From Minisyncoccota bacterium (GTDB lineage: Bacteria; Patescibacteriota; Minisyncoccia; Phycocordibacterales; Phycocordibacteraceae): a stretch of DNA of 48,068 nucleotides. The stretch covers positions 68,883 through 116,950 of the forward strand of contig JAQVIY010000002.1 in the NCBI GenBank assembly GCA_028695415.1. Direction: 5' to 3'. Shown here in pieces: positions 26,239-36,406 of this stretch. The notes beneath the pieces are model-generated. The model did no database searches. It had not been told where the DNA came from and saw only the letters and a list, made by a program, of their open reading frames with translations. Numbering within the stretch: position 1 is the first letter of the stretch; each line of letters starts with the position of its first letter. Both the position numbers and the translations under genes were made by a program.

Positions 26239-27156
26239 ATGATATCGGTCGTTGTGACGGTTTTTAACGAGAAAGAGAGCGTCGCGACGCTCCATGCTGA
26301 GCTCATTACGGTTCTCACGGAGCTCCGAGAGCCGTTCGAAATCATATTCGTCAATGACGGGTCGACCGACGGAACACTCGATGAATTGAAGAAACTCACT
26401 CCCGTTCGCATTATTTCGTTCGCAAGGAATCTCGGCAAGAGCCAAGCGTTGCAAGCAGGATTCGCGGCTGCGCACGGGGAATACATCTTTACGATGGACG
26501 GCGACTTGCAAGATGATCCTGCCGAAATACCCCATTTCCTCAAAACGCTGCGAGACGGGTGCGATCTCGTCGTCGGATGGAAACAAAACCGGCTGGACGG
26601 TGTGAGCAAGAATGCGGTGTCGAAGATTGCGAATCGCATCACCGGGTGGGCAACGGGTGCTTATGTACACGATATGAATTGCGGGTACAAGCTGTATAAG
26701 AGCGAGGTCGCGAAGAACCTCGTGCTGACGGGCGACCACCATCGTTTCATTCCGGCACTCGTTGCGAGCAAGGGGTATCGCGTCTGCGAACAGAAAGTGC
26801 GGCATCGCCGCCGGAAGTTTGGCGAAAGCAAATATGGGAATTTCGGTCGGTTTTTCAAGAGCTTCTTCGACTTCGTGACCGTCATTCTTCTTGGTCGGTA
26901 CGGGCGTCGACCGATGCATCTGTTCGGTATTTTCGGTTTCATCACCGCAGCAATCGGCTTCATCATTCTTATCTACCTCAGCTGGCTTATCGTCGTACAG
27001 AATGAAGTCGTCGGCGATCGGCCGCTCCTGTTGCTCGGGGTGCTGTTGGTCGTAGTCGGTTTCCAGTCATTTGTCTCCGGTTTCTTGGGCGAGCTTTTTG
27101 TCCGCCAGCAGGAGGGTCGACAATCTCCTATCGTAAGCGAAGAAATAACCCATTGA
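26239..27156 (+). CDS. Glycosyltransferase family 2 with C-terminal TM helices (DPM1/ArnC-like)
   Basis: ISVVVTVFNEKESVATL; IIFVNDGSTDGTLDEL; FTMDGDLQDDPAEIP. Confidence 0.93.
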   Translation: MISVVVTVFNEKESVATLHAELITVLTELREPFEIIFVNDGSTDGTLDELKKLTPVRIISFARNLGKSQALQAGFAAAHGEYIFTMDGDLQDDPAEIPHFLKTLRDGCDLVVGWKQNRLDGVSKNAVSKIANRITGWATGAYVHDMNCGYKLYKSEVAKNLVLTGDHHRFIPALVASKGYRVCEQKVRHRRRKFGESKYGNFGRFFKSFFDFVTVILLGRYGRRPMHLFGIFGFITAAIGFIILIYLSWLIVVQNEVVGDRPLLLLGVLLVVVGFQSFVSGFLGELFVRQQEGRQSPIVSEEITH

Positions 27157-27163
27157 TTCCTAA

Positions 27164-27565
27164 ATGAACAGCAGACAGAGCACTATAGCGAGGTATCTCA
27201 TTTCCGGCTCGATTGCATCGGCGGTTATGTTTATAGCGCTCGTCGTGTTCCGTGAGTTTTTCGGCCTGTGGTATCTGACAGCATCGACGTTCGCTTTCGT
27301 CCTCTCGTTCGTGACAAGTTTCGTGATGCAGAAGTTCTGGACATTTGAGGATGCAAGCCGTGCTCGCGCGACAGGGCAACTCATATCCTTTTTTATCATC
27401 AGTCTTGCCAATCTGGGTCTTAACGCGGCTTGGATGTTCATTCTGGTGGATATGATCGGTTTGTGGTATCTCGGAGCGCAGGTCATCGTCACGGCAAGCA
27501 TCGCCGTATGGAGTTTCTTCGCGTATCGCCGCATATTTGCCCGCCGCGACGACAGGCGCGCATAA
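27164..27565 (+). CDS. GtrA-family membrane protein
   Basis: RYLISGSIASAVMFIALVVFREFFGLWYLTASTFAFVLSFVTSFVMQKFWTFED. Confidence 0.88.
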   Translation: MNSRQSTIARYLISGSIASAVMFIALVVFREFFGLWYLTASTFAFVLSFVTSFVMQKFWTFEDASRARATGQLISFFIISLANLGLNAAWMFILVDMIGLWYLGAQVIVTASIAVWSFFAYRRIFARRDDRRA

Positions 27566-27568
27566 GCT

Positions 27569-29437
27569 ATGTGCGGCATCGCCGGATTCGTCGGGACAGG
27601 CTCGAGGAGTGAACTCGAGAGGATGGCGACGGCGCTGCGGCACCGCGGCCCGGACGACGCGGGATTATTTATAGAGAACGGAGTTGCGCTTGCGCATACG
27701 AGATTGAGTATCATCGATCTTTCGTCCGCGGGACATCAGCCGATGTTCGATGACGAGCGGACCGTGGGCATCACCTTCAATGGAGAAATTTATAACTTCA
27801 AGGAATTACGCGAGGATCTTGCTCGCCAGGGATGCACCTTCAAGAGTCGATCGGATACGGAAGTCATCATTCAGCTCTATAAGGTCTACGGAGAATTATG
27901 CTTCGAGAAACTCTCGGGTATGTTCGCTATCGCGTTGTACGATTTCACTTCGCACAAGCTCTTGTTGGCGCGGGATCGGATGGGGGAGAAGCCTCTCTAC
28001 TGGTCGCTCGCAGATGGCTCGCTCACCTTCGCCTCGGAGCTCGGAGCGCTTATGGTTTCTGGACGTATTAGGAAAGAGCTTGATCTCGATGCGCTCAATA
28101 CCTACCTCCTCTTCGATTGCGTGCCGACACCGGCAACTATCCTAAAAAATGTCTATAAGCTTGAACCCGGAACCTTTCTTCGTTTCGAACGGGGAGTCGT
28201 GCATAAGAGTGTGTTCTGGCGACCGCCTTCGTCGCTCTTTGACGGAGACGAGGCTGCAGCGGTTTCGCAACTTGATCGTTTGGTGAGCGAAAGCATTGCC
28301 GCAGAGCTCGTGTCGGACGCCCCGCTCGGCATATTTCTCTCCGGAGGTATCGACAGCTCGACGGTCGCTTGGTATGCGGCACGGCAGTCCGGACGCCCCG
28401 TCGATACCTTCTCCATCGGATTTCAGGATGCCAATTTCGATGAATCGGAATACGCGCGCGAGGTCGCCGCGCACTTGGGAACGAATCATCACGAGAAGAT
28501 AGTCACGCCGCATGATGCTCTCGATGTCGTCCCCGTGATACCGGAGGTCTTTTCCGAACCGGTTGCCGATGCCTCGGTTATACCAACGCTCCTGCTCTCG
28601 TCATTTGCGCGGGAACGGGTCAAGGTGAGTCTCGGCGGCGACGGCGGCGACGAGCTTTTCGCCGGGTATCCGACATTTCATGCTGAACAAGCTTATGATG
28701 CGTATGCGCGTCTGCCGAAGACGATGCGTATGGCGGGCGAACGCATCATCGCTTCGCTTCCTGCGAGCGACAAGAATTTTAGCCTCACATTCAATCTGAA
28801 GAAGTTCATCTCAAGCGACAAGGAGCAGCGCGAGCATCGGCACGCCGAATGGCTCGGTTCGTTCCCCGAACATGAGCGGCTTGCCCTCGCAGGGGAAGGG
28901 CTTGGTTCGGTCGTGCGACACGGGAATGCACTGCAGGATATCGATCGATACATAGCCGAGTATACGCAAGCGGATCCGCGCAATCGGCTCCTCTATACGT
29001 ATCTCCGTTCCTATCTGATGGATGTCGTACTCGCAAAGGTCGACCGAGCCAGTATGCATCACTCGCTTGAGGTCCGAGCGCCGTTTCTTGATCATCGGCT
29101 CGTTGAGTTCGTTTTCTCGCTCCCCTACGAGATGAAATACCGGCATTTCCAGACGAAACACCTTCTGAAAAGGCTTATGGCCGATCGTTTGCCGGACCAT
29201 ATCCTGCATCGGAAAAAGAAAGGGTTCGGCATACCGCTCTCGCGATGGCTTAAAAATGAGTTGCGCGAGCTCTGTGACGATCTTCTATCAGAAGAAACCT
29301 TGGGGCAGCACGATTTGTTTAATGTAAGGTACGTGACTAAGCTGAAAAATGACCATTTCGAGGGGCGTACCGATAATCGCAAGCAATTGTGGAATCTTAT
29401 GGTGTTCCAGATGTGGTATAAGAAATGGATGCTATGA
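27569..29437 (+). CDS. asnB: Asparagine synthase (glutamine-hydrolysing)
   Basis: MCGIAGFVG; LRHRGPDDAGLF; TFNGEIYNFKELR; GIFLSGGIDSSTVAW; RAPFLDHRLVEF. Confidence 0.95.
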   Translation: MCGIAGFVGTGSRSELERMATALRHRGPDDAGLFIENGVALAHTRLSIIDLSSAGHQPMFDDERTVGITFNGEIYNFKELREDLARQGCTFKSRSDTEVIIQLYKVYGELCFEKLSGMFAIALYDFTSHKLLLARDRMGEKPLYWSLADGSLTFASELGALMVSGRIRKELDLDALNTYLLFDCVPTPATILKNVYKLEPGTFLRFERGVVHKSVFWRPPSSLFDGDEAAAVSQLDRLVSESIAAELVSDAPLGIFLSGGIDSSTVAWYAARQSGRPVDTFSIGFQDANFDESEYAREVAAHLGTNHHEKIVTPHDALDVVPVIPEVFSEPVADASVIPTLLLSSFARERVKVSLGGDGGDELFAGYPTFHAEQAYDAYARLPKTMRMAGERIIASLPASDKNFSLTFNLKKFISSDKEQREHRHAEWLGSFPEHERLALAGEGLGSVVRHGNALQDIDRYIAEYTQADPRNRLLYTYLRSYLMDVVLAKVDRASMHHSLEVRAPFLDHRLVEFVFSLPYEMKYRHFQTKHLLKRLMADRLPDHILHRKKKGFGIPLSRWLKNELRELCDDLLSEETLGQHDLFNVRYVTKLKNDHFEGRTDNRKQLWNLMVFQMWYKKWML

Positions 29438-31170
29438 AACGATTTCTCAAAGAACACTGGATCGCACTCCTTCTTGCCGTTCTCACCTCGGTGATTGTCG
29501 CCGCTCCTCAGGTATATTTCCGCATCGAACACCGGAATGATGGGGTCTATCAAGGCATAGAATTATTGCCCGATTCTCCTCGTTCTGCGCTCACCCGCGA
29601 GATTATGGACGGTCATCCGAATCTCGGGAATGTGTATTACAAGGACGGTAAGGATGATCCGTATCTGTGGCAGCCGTTCCAGCCCATGGCGGTTGCCTAT
29701 ATGGGAGAGTTGTTCGGCTTGGATATCAATAACACATTCCTGCTCTCACGAATCGTTCTGCCGTTCCTTGCGTTTATGCTTATTTACGGCTTCGCTCTGC
29801 TGGTATCGAGAGACAAGCTAGTTGCGCTCTCAAGCGCCGCGCTGCTCCTTCTCGCCGATCTTCTCTTGAGTTTCGCGGGTCTCTCGGGATTGCTTCAGGG
29901 TGCGAGTCCGAGCACCTTTATCCAGATTGCGCGGCCGGTCAATCCGGTGATGACCTATATACCATTGTTCGCATTCCTCATCGCGTTCTGGCTGTGGTAT
30001 ACGAGACAGACAAAGGGATGGTGGTTCGCGAGCACGGTACTTCTCGGCGCGACATTTTATACTTATTTCTATGCCTGGTCATATCTCTATGCGTTCGGGG
30101 GCATTCTCGTCGCTATCCTGCTCATCGGGAGAGAGTGGCGGCAGGCTCTGGGACTCGCGAGCGTATATCTCGGGGGACTCGTCCTGGCGATTCCCTATGG
30201 CATCAACCTGTACCGAGCATCGCTCTTCCCTAATTATGTCGAGGTGAGTGAGCGGTTCGGTGTCGTGGCGACACACGCTCCGCTCTTTGTCGGCGTCCTG
30301 TCTGTCGCAGCGCTTCTCATCTTCCTCATCGGGTTCCCGAGAAATGATCGACGGGTATTCTTCTTCGGACTCGCGCTTCTTGTGACGCCGCTTTTGACGA
30401 TGAACCAGCAGATCATCACCGGTAAGATTATGCAGCCCGATCATTATCATTGGTTCTTTCATAAGCCGATCGGCATCATATTCATCCTCACGACGGTCTT
30501 CTATCTGCTCTCGCGTTGGCGGCTCGATTTTTACAAGAAGGCTCTTGCTGTCGGCATTGTTGCGGCGAGTGTTTTGACGGGTGCTTTGGCGCAAGCCTCG
30601 GCGTATCGCAATGATCCGCGCGATGGCGGCGCTATCGCTATCGAGCGACAGCAGTACGGCCCGGTTATGAAATGGTTGAGCGCTCATGCGGAAAAAGAAG
30701 CGGTCGTATTCGCGAATAATGAGATCTCTCATCTGACGGTCATCTATACGCCGCAAAATGTCTTTTACCATCGCGTGGTAGGGAATTCGCTTGCGGCGAC
30801 GAAAGAGCGCCTTCTCGAAGTGGTCTCCACCTTCTATCGGTTGCGCGGGGTCGGTGCGAGCGATGCGCGGCGGATCTTCTTCGATGAACGGGGCTATCTG
30901 TCGACGAATATATACGGCATTTATTACCGGGAAGCGCTCGGGTCGTATGAGGCGATTCCCGATGATAAGATAGCGGAAGCTCTCTCGTTCTATACGGCGA
31001 CATTGTCGGTCCCGACCGATGAATGGCTGCAGAGCATCTTCAAGAAATATGAGGTCGAGTATCTCGTGTGGGACAAGGAAGCTGATCCGACCTGGAATCT
31101 GGACCGGTATGCCTTTCTAGAAAAAGCGGCAGAATTCGGCACGGTGGCTATCTACCGTTTTAATCCGTAA
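29425..31170 (+). CDS. Polytopic membrane protein (possible GT-C-like), 581 aa
   Basis: About ten hydrophobic segments followed by a soluble C-terminal domain; coupled to asnB by a short overlap. Confidence 0.6.
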   Translation: MDAMKRFLKEHWIALLLAVLTSVIVAAPQVYFRIEHRNDGVYQGIELLPDSPRSALTREIMDGHPNLGNVYYKDGKDDPYLWQPFQPMAVAYMGELFGLDINNTFLLSRIVLPFLAFMLIYGFALLVSRDKLVALSSAALLLLADLLLSFAGLSGLLQGASPSTFIQIARPVNPVMTYIPLFAFLIAFWLWYTRQTKGWWFASTVLLGATFYTYFYAWSYLYAFGGILVAILLIGREWRQALGLASVYLGGLVLAIPYGINLYRASLFPNYVEVSERFGVVATHAPLFVGVLSVAALLIFLIGFPRNDRRVFFFGLALLVTPLLTMNQQIITGKIMQPDHYHWFFHKPIGIIFILTTVFYLLSRWRLDFYKKALAVGIVAASVLTGALAQASAYRNDPRDGGAIAIERQQYGPVMKWLSAHAEKEAVVFANNEISHLTVIYTPQNVFYHRVVGNSLAATKERLLEVVSTFYRLRGVGASDARRIFFDERGYLSTNIYGIYYREALGSYEAIPDDKIAEALSFYTATLSVPTDEWLQSIFKKYEVEYLVWDKEADPTWNLDRYAFLEKAAEFGTVAIYRFNP

Positions 31171-31173
31171 CTC

Positions 31174-32190
31174 TTGTCTATGGAGGAATTCAATGCGATG
31201 CAGGTGTCCTTCAACACCGCACTCCGGATATTCATGAAGTCTCCTGGAGCTGATGCGGCGGCGCTCATCGAACAATTCAATCATTTGAAGCGAATGAGGC
31301 CGACAGGTACGCATGGGACGCACCCGCACATCGTCACTGTCGCACATCGATTTGACCCTGCGGGACTGAGCGCCGTCAGTCCCGCATACCGAATTCTGGA
31401 GGTTATGCGCGATGTCGTGCTACCCATTGAGCGGTACGTCCATTCTTTCATCGTCCATGGCAGTTATGCGACACAGGATTTCATATCGAGTTGGAGCGAT
31501 GTGGATACGATGATTGTTCTTACCGACGACGTTTTCAATTCCGCAGAGACGCTCTTGAGAGTGCAAAAGACTTTCTTGAAAGCCGGACTATTGTGTTACT
31601 GGATTGATCCGCTCGCGCATCATCAGCTTTCATTTATGACAGAGCTGGATTTGACTTGGTACCCGCAATCGTTCCTCCCGTTGTCGTCATTTGAACAGGG
31701 CATGCTTCTTCTCGGGCAACCGCGTCTGCAATTTATGGTGCGTGATGACGCTATCGAGCGTAAGGCAATCGTCGAACGATTCGCGGGCCGATTCAAACGG
31801 AAGGTTGCCGCCAATGATTGGAGCCGCACGCTCTATGACTGGAAAAACGACCTTGCTCATATCTTTCTGTTACCGTCGCTCCTTCTGCAGTCGGCAGGAA
31901 TCTTCGTGCATAAAAAGGACTCATTTTCTGAAGCTGAACGGCGGTTCAGCGATATCGATATGCGACCGATTCGCGAAGCGACCCGTATTATGCGAGCGTG
32001 GGACACGTCCAATTTCGTAAGATATCTCCCGCCACGGCTCATGATGCGTCTCCCCTATAAGGTGGCAAGTGCGGCGGTGCGGCTCACCCGGGAGCCATCC
32101 CGAGCGGCGCTTCCCGCGCAAGACCCGTCGGTTGTCGAACGCTTGACGCGTGAGTTCAACGACCTTTATACCTATGCCGCAACACCATAA
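31174..32190 (+). CDS. Nucleotidyltransferase-fold protein
   Basis: VHGSYATQDFISSWSDVDTMIVL (GS...DxD motif); ATG alternative start at 31180. Confidence 0.65.
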   Translation: MSMEEFNAMQVSFNTALRIFMKSPGADAAALIEQFNHLKRMRPTGTHGTHPHIVTVAHRFDPAGLSAVSPAYRILEVMRDVVLPIERYVHSFIVHGSYATQDFISSWSDVDTMIVLTDDVFNSAETLLRVQKTFLKAGLLCYWIDPLAHHQLSFMTELDLTWYPQSFLPLSSFEQGMLLLGQPRLQFMVRDDAIERKAIVERFAGRFKRKVAANDWSRTLYDWKNDLAHIFLLPSLLLQSAGIFVHKKDSFSEAERRFSDIDMRPIREATRIMRAWDTSNFVRYLPPRLMMRLPYKVASAAVRLTREPSRAALPAQDPSVVERLTREFNDLYTYAATP

Positions 32191-33289
32191 TCTGCCGCGG
32201 CCGTTAGAACAGTCAGAGTACGAACGATGCGTCGATCTTGTGAAAGAAGATGTAAGCCGCAATCCAACCGTGCAGTCGGCGTATCTTATGGGAGGGGAGT
32301 GGTGTCCCGGCATATCCGATCTTGATATCGTAATTGTATATAAGGACGGTGTGCCGCCGAAGCCGCTCCGCAGCCCCTGGACTCTGTCAGAACAAGCCGC
32401 GTTTATATTCACCCATCGCTACTTGAGTTTTAGCGAGAGCGCTGCCGACCTTTTCTATTTTCTTTATCCAAAAGAGACAGCGCATCTGCGGCGCATCGCT
32501 GGCAGCGACCATTCGTTTATGGAAGTTCCGGAGGCAAATCGTCAGTGGATCTTGGCCGCCATCTTGTTCGACGTGCTAGTCAATAAGCTGTTGCTTTTAA
32601 GGCGTTCCAAGAAGGGGCCGCTCCACATCCGTCAATTGCTTGGCGAGCTGTATTCGCTCGTCTATACGGCGTGGATTGTCCGCGAGATCGGAGGAGTCGA
32701 TATCGATCAGGGATTCGGGGAGCGCATACAGGCATTGCGCACGAACTGGTTCGCGCAGGACGAAACAGCTGCCATACAGACGCTTATGACCCTTCTTGAC
32801 GAAGGACTCGAGCTCGTCGCGAGAGCCGTCGTAGAGCTGGATCGTTTCGTCTCTCGCTCCGGCGGCGCATCCGTGCCGAATGCAGTGTTCTCGAATGATA
32901 CCTATGCAGTAACCGGTATCGACAACTGGTCGTATGATCGGTTCTGTCTCGAATTCGATCGGTCGGTACTGTGGAATGTGCGGCTATTCGGGAAGCGGAT
33001 AGCATCGTATCGGCTCGTGGTGCCGCGCTCGCTCTCGATATTCTTTCATGCGTATATTGGCGGAGAAGGTCCTTTCTCTGAAGCGATGCGTCGACAGGTA
33101 AAGGTCGCCGGAGTTTTGCGCGAGGCTGTGCCGCTTGAAGGGCATGTGCGCGCGGTGAATAAGGCATACGAATCCTCGATAGCAAGCGGGGGATTATTCA
33201 AAATACCATATACCTACGGGCTCGCAGCGAAAAGGACGCTTCGGAGTCGCGTGTTCTGGGGCGCTGTCAGATTCTTGAGAGACCTATGA
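32174..33289 (+). CDS. Nucleotidyltransferase-fold-like protein (paralogue-like)
   Basis: AYLMGGEWCPGISDLDIVIVY (GG...DxD). Confidence 0.55.
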   Translation: MPQHHNLPRPLEQSEYERCVDLVKEDVSRNPTVQSAYLMGGEWCPGISDLDIVIVYKDGVPPKPLRSPWTLSEQAAFIFTHRYLSFSESAADLFYFLYPKETAHLRRIAGSDHSFMEVPEANRQWILAAILFDVLVNKLLLLRRSKKGPLHIRQLLGELYSLVYTAWIVREIGGVDIDQGFGERIQALRTNWFAQDETAAIQTLMTLLDEGLELVARAVVELDRFVSRSGGASVPNAVFSNDTYAVTGIDNWSYDRFCLEFDRSVLWNVRLFGKRIASYRLVVPRSLSIFFHAYIGGEGPFSEAMRRQVKVAGVLREAVPLEGHVRAVNKAYESSIASGGLFKIPYTYGLAAKRTLRSRVFWGAVRFLRDL

Positions 33290-34038
33290 ACAAATTTTCA
33301 TTCACAACAAGCTGGGACGACGGTTCTGTCCACGATCTTAAGGTGGCCGAATTGTTGTCGCGCCACGGCCTCAAGGGTACATTCTACATACCGGAGACAT
33401 TCGATGGCGTAGGGGGGAAATACGCGTCCTACGATCGACGACTCACAGAGAGCGAGATACACTCTCTTGCTCAAACGCAGGAGATAGGCGGACATACGAT
33501 GAGTCACCGCCGCCTGACCTCTCTCCCTCTCGAAGAAGCATCGCGCGAGATCAGTGACTGTCGGGATTTTATTCAAGGCATTACCGGTGAGGCCCCGAAG
33601 ATGTTTGCCTTTCCTGGCGGCGCGTTCAACGAGTCTCTCGTTGAGATTGTGCGGGAAGCGGGGTTTATCGCCGCTCGCACGACAAGGAAAGGGGTTACCA
33701 GAATCGCGGAGTCAGCGCCGCAGGTGATGGATGTAACGATTGTCTGTCAGCCGTACCCTTTCAGGCGGGTAGACAAGAATCACTACTATTGGGGAAAGCT
33801 TCTCGAGCCTCTTGCTCTGTATTCGCCGCGCCGCTATGCGCTCTCGTGGCAGAGTCTGGCGCGCGCCTGGTTCAAGAAAGCGTATGCTGACGGCGATTAT
33901 TTTCATCTATACGGGCACTCGTGGGAGATAGAGAAATATGATATGTGGCATGAGCTCGACTCGTTCTTCGCGTTTGTGCGCGAACATAACGACATCATTT
34001 TGGGTTCAAATAGCGAGGTGGTACCATCGAGAAAATGA
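33286..34038 (+). CDS. Polysaccharide deacetylase (NodB family)
   Basis: TTSWDDGSVHDLKVAELLSRHGLKGTFYIP; EIGGHTMSHRRLT; FAFPGGAFNE. Confidence 0.9.
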   Translation: MNKFSFTTSWDDGSVHDLKVAELLSRHGLKGTFYIPETFDGVGGKYASYDRRLTESEIHSLAQTQEIGGHTMSHRRLTSLPLEEASREISDCRDFIQGITGEAPKMFAFPGGAFNESLVEIVREAGFIAARTTRKGVTRIAESAPQVMDVTIVCQPYPFRRVDKNHYYWGKLLEPLALYSPRRYALSWQSLARAWFKKAYADGDYFHLYGHSWEIEKYDMWHELDSFFAFVREHNDIILGSNSEVVPSRK

Positions 34039-35270
34039 AAATCGCCTTCGTACATGACAACCCTCCGGCGCGCGGGTTCGCCGGGGCTACCAACTCCACC
34101 TACGACCTCGCGCTCGGTATGCAGAAAGCGGGACACGATGTCACCATTATCACGACCTGTCGAGACGCAGGTGAGGCGGGAGAGAGCACCTTTTTGGGAA
34201 TGAGGGTATTCACAATCGCGAGCGATTATTCCGGGAAGTGGCGCAGCTATGTAAGCCTGTATAACCGACCGGTTATCCGGCGGGTCAAGAGCATCCTTGA
34301 AGAAATCAAGCCTGATATCGTGCATATAAATAATATCCACTTCTACCTGTCCTATCATATTCTCAAGGTTGCGAAGCGGTATGCAGGATCGGTTGTGATG
34401 ACATTCCGCGATGTGATGCCATTCAATTTCGCGAAGCTGACCACGAAACGGTATCTCGAACATTTCGACTACCATACGACATGGCTCGATCATCTCGAAC
34501 AGGCCGGAAAACGCTGGAATCCGATCCGCAACTTCTGCATTAGGCGGTATGTGAGATTCCCGGACAAATTGTTCGCGGTGAGCGGCGCGCTTCGCGACGC
34601 ACTCGCCGCGAACGGTATTCCTGGCGTGACGGTGGTACATACGGGCGCTGATATCGCTGACTGGCAGGTTGAGCCTGCTGAAACAGCTCGGCGCAAAGCA
34701 TCCTTTGGTGTCGAAAACCAGAAGGTTATTCTCTTTAGCGGTCGTTTGAGCGACGCGAAGGGCGGTCGACCGTTACTCGAGGCAATGATTACCATCGCCG
34801 CAGCTGTTCCGGACGCTGTCCTGCTCGTTGTAGCAAAAGATGATGCTCATACTGAAGTGCTGAAGCAGAGAGCATCTGCACTCGGTATCGGTAATCGTCT
34901 GCAGGTGACAGGATGGATTGATTCGAGAGATATGAAATACGCGTATGCCTGTGCGGACGTCGTCGTGGTGCCCTCCATCTGCTTCGACTCGTTCCCGCGC
35001 GTGGTGCTTGAGGCGATGGCGTCGGGGAAACCGGTTATCGGCACCTGCTTCGGAGGCGCACGCGAGATTATTCAGGATGACGAGACGGGGTATGTCGTCA
35101 ATCCGCTTCATCCCGATGAGATCGCCGAGAAAGCAATCGAGCTGCTGCAGAATCTCGAGAAAAGGGAGCGGTTTGGACACGCCGGCCGCGAACGGGTCAA
35201 GAAAGAATTCAGTCTGGAGAAATCTATAGAGGCATATCTCTCGTGGTATAAACGATTGCTGAAGGTATGA
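34035..35270 (+). CDS. Glycosyltransferase family 4
   Basis: ILFSGRLSDAKGGRPLLEAM; VVVVPSICFDSFPRVVLEAMASGKPVIGTCFGGAREII. Confidence 0.92.
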   Translation: MKIAFVHDNPPARGFAGATNSTYDLALGMQKAGHDVTIITTCRDAGEAGESTFLGMRVFTIASDYSGKWRSYVSLYNRPVIRRVKSILEEIKPDIVHINNIHFYLSYHILKVAKRYAGSVVMTFRDVMPFNFAKLTTKRYLEHFDYHTTWLDHLEQAGKRWNPIRNFCIRRYVRFPDKLFAVSGALRDALAANGIPGVTVVHTGADIADWQVEPAETARRKASFGVENQKVILFSGRLSDAKGGRPLLEAMITIAAAVPDAVLLVVAKDDAHTEVLKQRASALGIGNRLQVTGWIDSRDMKYAYACADVVVVPSICFDSFPRVVLEAMASGKPVIGTCFGGAREIIQDDETGYVVNPLHPDEIAEKAIELLQNLEKRERFGHAGRERVKKEFSLEKSIEAYLSWYKRLLKV

Positions 35271-36403
35271 ACGTAAAGACTCTTTTCCAGAAGATTCTGA
35301 AACGATTGCGTGGCGGGAGAGTCATCTTGCGTCCTTCGGTAGTGTCGCGCGGCCGGGTCCTGCTCTCCTATAAGACCGATCCGTTCTTCGATTTCGATAA
35401 GAAAGAGGCGTACCACAGCAATATGTGGGAATGCCGCGAGATTGCAAACATCTTTCTGCGACTCGGGTACACGGTCGATGTTATCGACTGGTTCGACTAC
35501 CAGTTTGTGCCGCACGAGCGCTACGACTATTTCATTGACCTTGGGTTGCAGATGCGGCGGATAGGCGGGCGGCTGAACGCAGATTGCGTGAAAGTCTTTC
35601 ATACGACGACCTCGCACTGGCGCTTTAATAATGCGGCGGAGAGAGAGCGGCTCGCTGCGCTCGCCGCAAGACGCGGTGCGGAGCTCAAACCGCGCCGGCT
35701 GTTGGCAGAATCGTTCGGCGTCGAAGACGCCGACTTTTGTACGCTCATCGGGAATGGAGCGACCGAGAGTACCTATGCGTTCGCGAACAAGAAGATGCAT
35801 CGCATCCCCGTCTCGACGGCGCGCACGCACCCCTTCCCGGATAAGAGAGATATCGAGAGAGCGAAGAAGAATTTTATATGGCTCGGCGGTGTCGGCGCGG
35901 TGCATAAGGGCCTCGATCTCGTGCTCGAAGCGTTCGCCTTGATGCCCGAATACCATCTCACGGTCTGCGGAGATGTGGCAACAGAGACGGATTTTGCAGA
36001 CGAATATCGCCGCGAGCTCTACGAGACGGAAAACATAACCTATAGGGGCCGGGTGGATATCGGCGGAGATGCTTTCAGTGCTCTAGCAAATACGGCTATC
36101 GCCGCGATAAATCCGTCTTGTGCGGAAGGACAGAGTGTCACCGCGATCGATTGTATGCACGCAGGGCTTATCCCGGTGCTTACGGCAGAGACGGGCGTCG
36201 ACACGGGCGATTTTGGTGTGCGGATCGACGAACCGACAGTTGACGGAATCGTGCGGGTCGTCCGCACGATTGCAGCTATGGAGAACGACGAGCTTGTGCG
36301 GCGTTCGAGAGAGGCGTGGAAATACGCAAGGAAGAACAATACCCGGGAACGATTTTCTGAAGAGTTCACAAAATTTGTTACAATGCTTGAGAAAGACACT
36401 TAA
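35267..36403 (+). CDS. Glycosyltransferase, GT-B-like
   Basis: FIWLGGVGAVHKGLDLVLEAFALMPEYHLTVCG; AINPSCAEGQSVTAIDCMHAGLIPVLTAETG. Confidence 0.75.
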   Translation: MNVKTLFQKILKRLRGGRVILRPSVVSRGRVLLSYKTDPFFDFDKKEAYHSNMWECREIANIFLRLGYTVDVIDWFDYQFVPHERYDYFIDLGLQMRRIGGRLNADCVKVFHTTTSHWRFNNAAERERLAALAARRGAELKPRRLLAESFGVEDADFCTLIGNGATESTYAFANKKMHRIPVSTARTHPFPDKRDIERAKKNFIWLGGVGAVHKGLDLVLEAFALMPEYHLTVCGDVATETDFADEYRRELYETENITYRGRVDIGGDAFSALANTAIAAINPSCAEGQSVTAIDCMHAGLIPVLTAETGVDTGDFGVRIDEPTVDGIVRVVRTIAAMENDELVRRSREAWKYARKNNTRERFSEEFTKFVTMLEKDT

Positions 36404-36406
36404 TAT

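Noticed and set aside
26164-26919. 251-aa minus-strand ORF
   Set aside because: Antisense to the well-supported GT2 gene.
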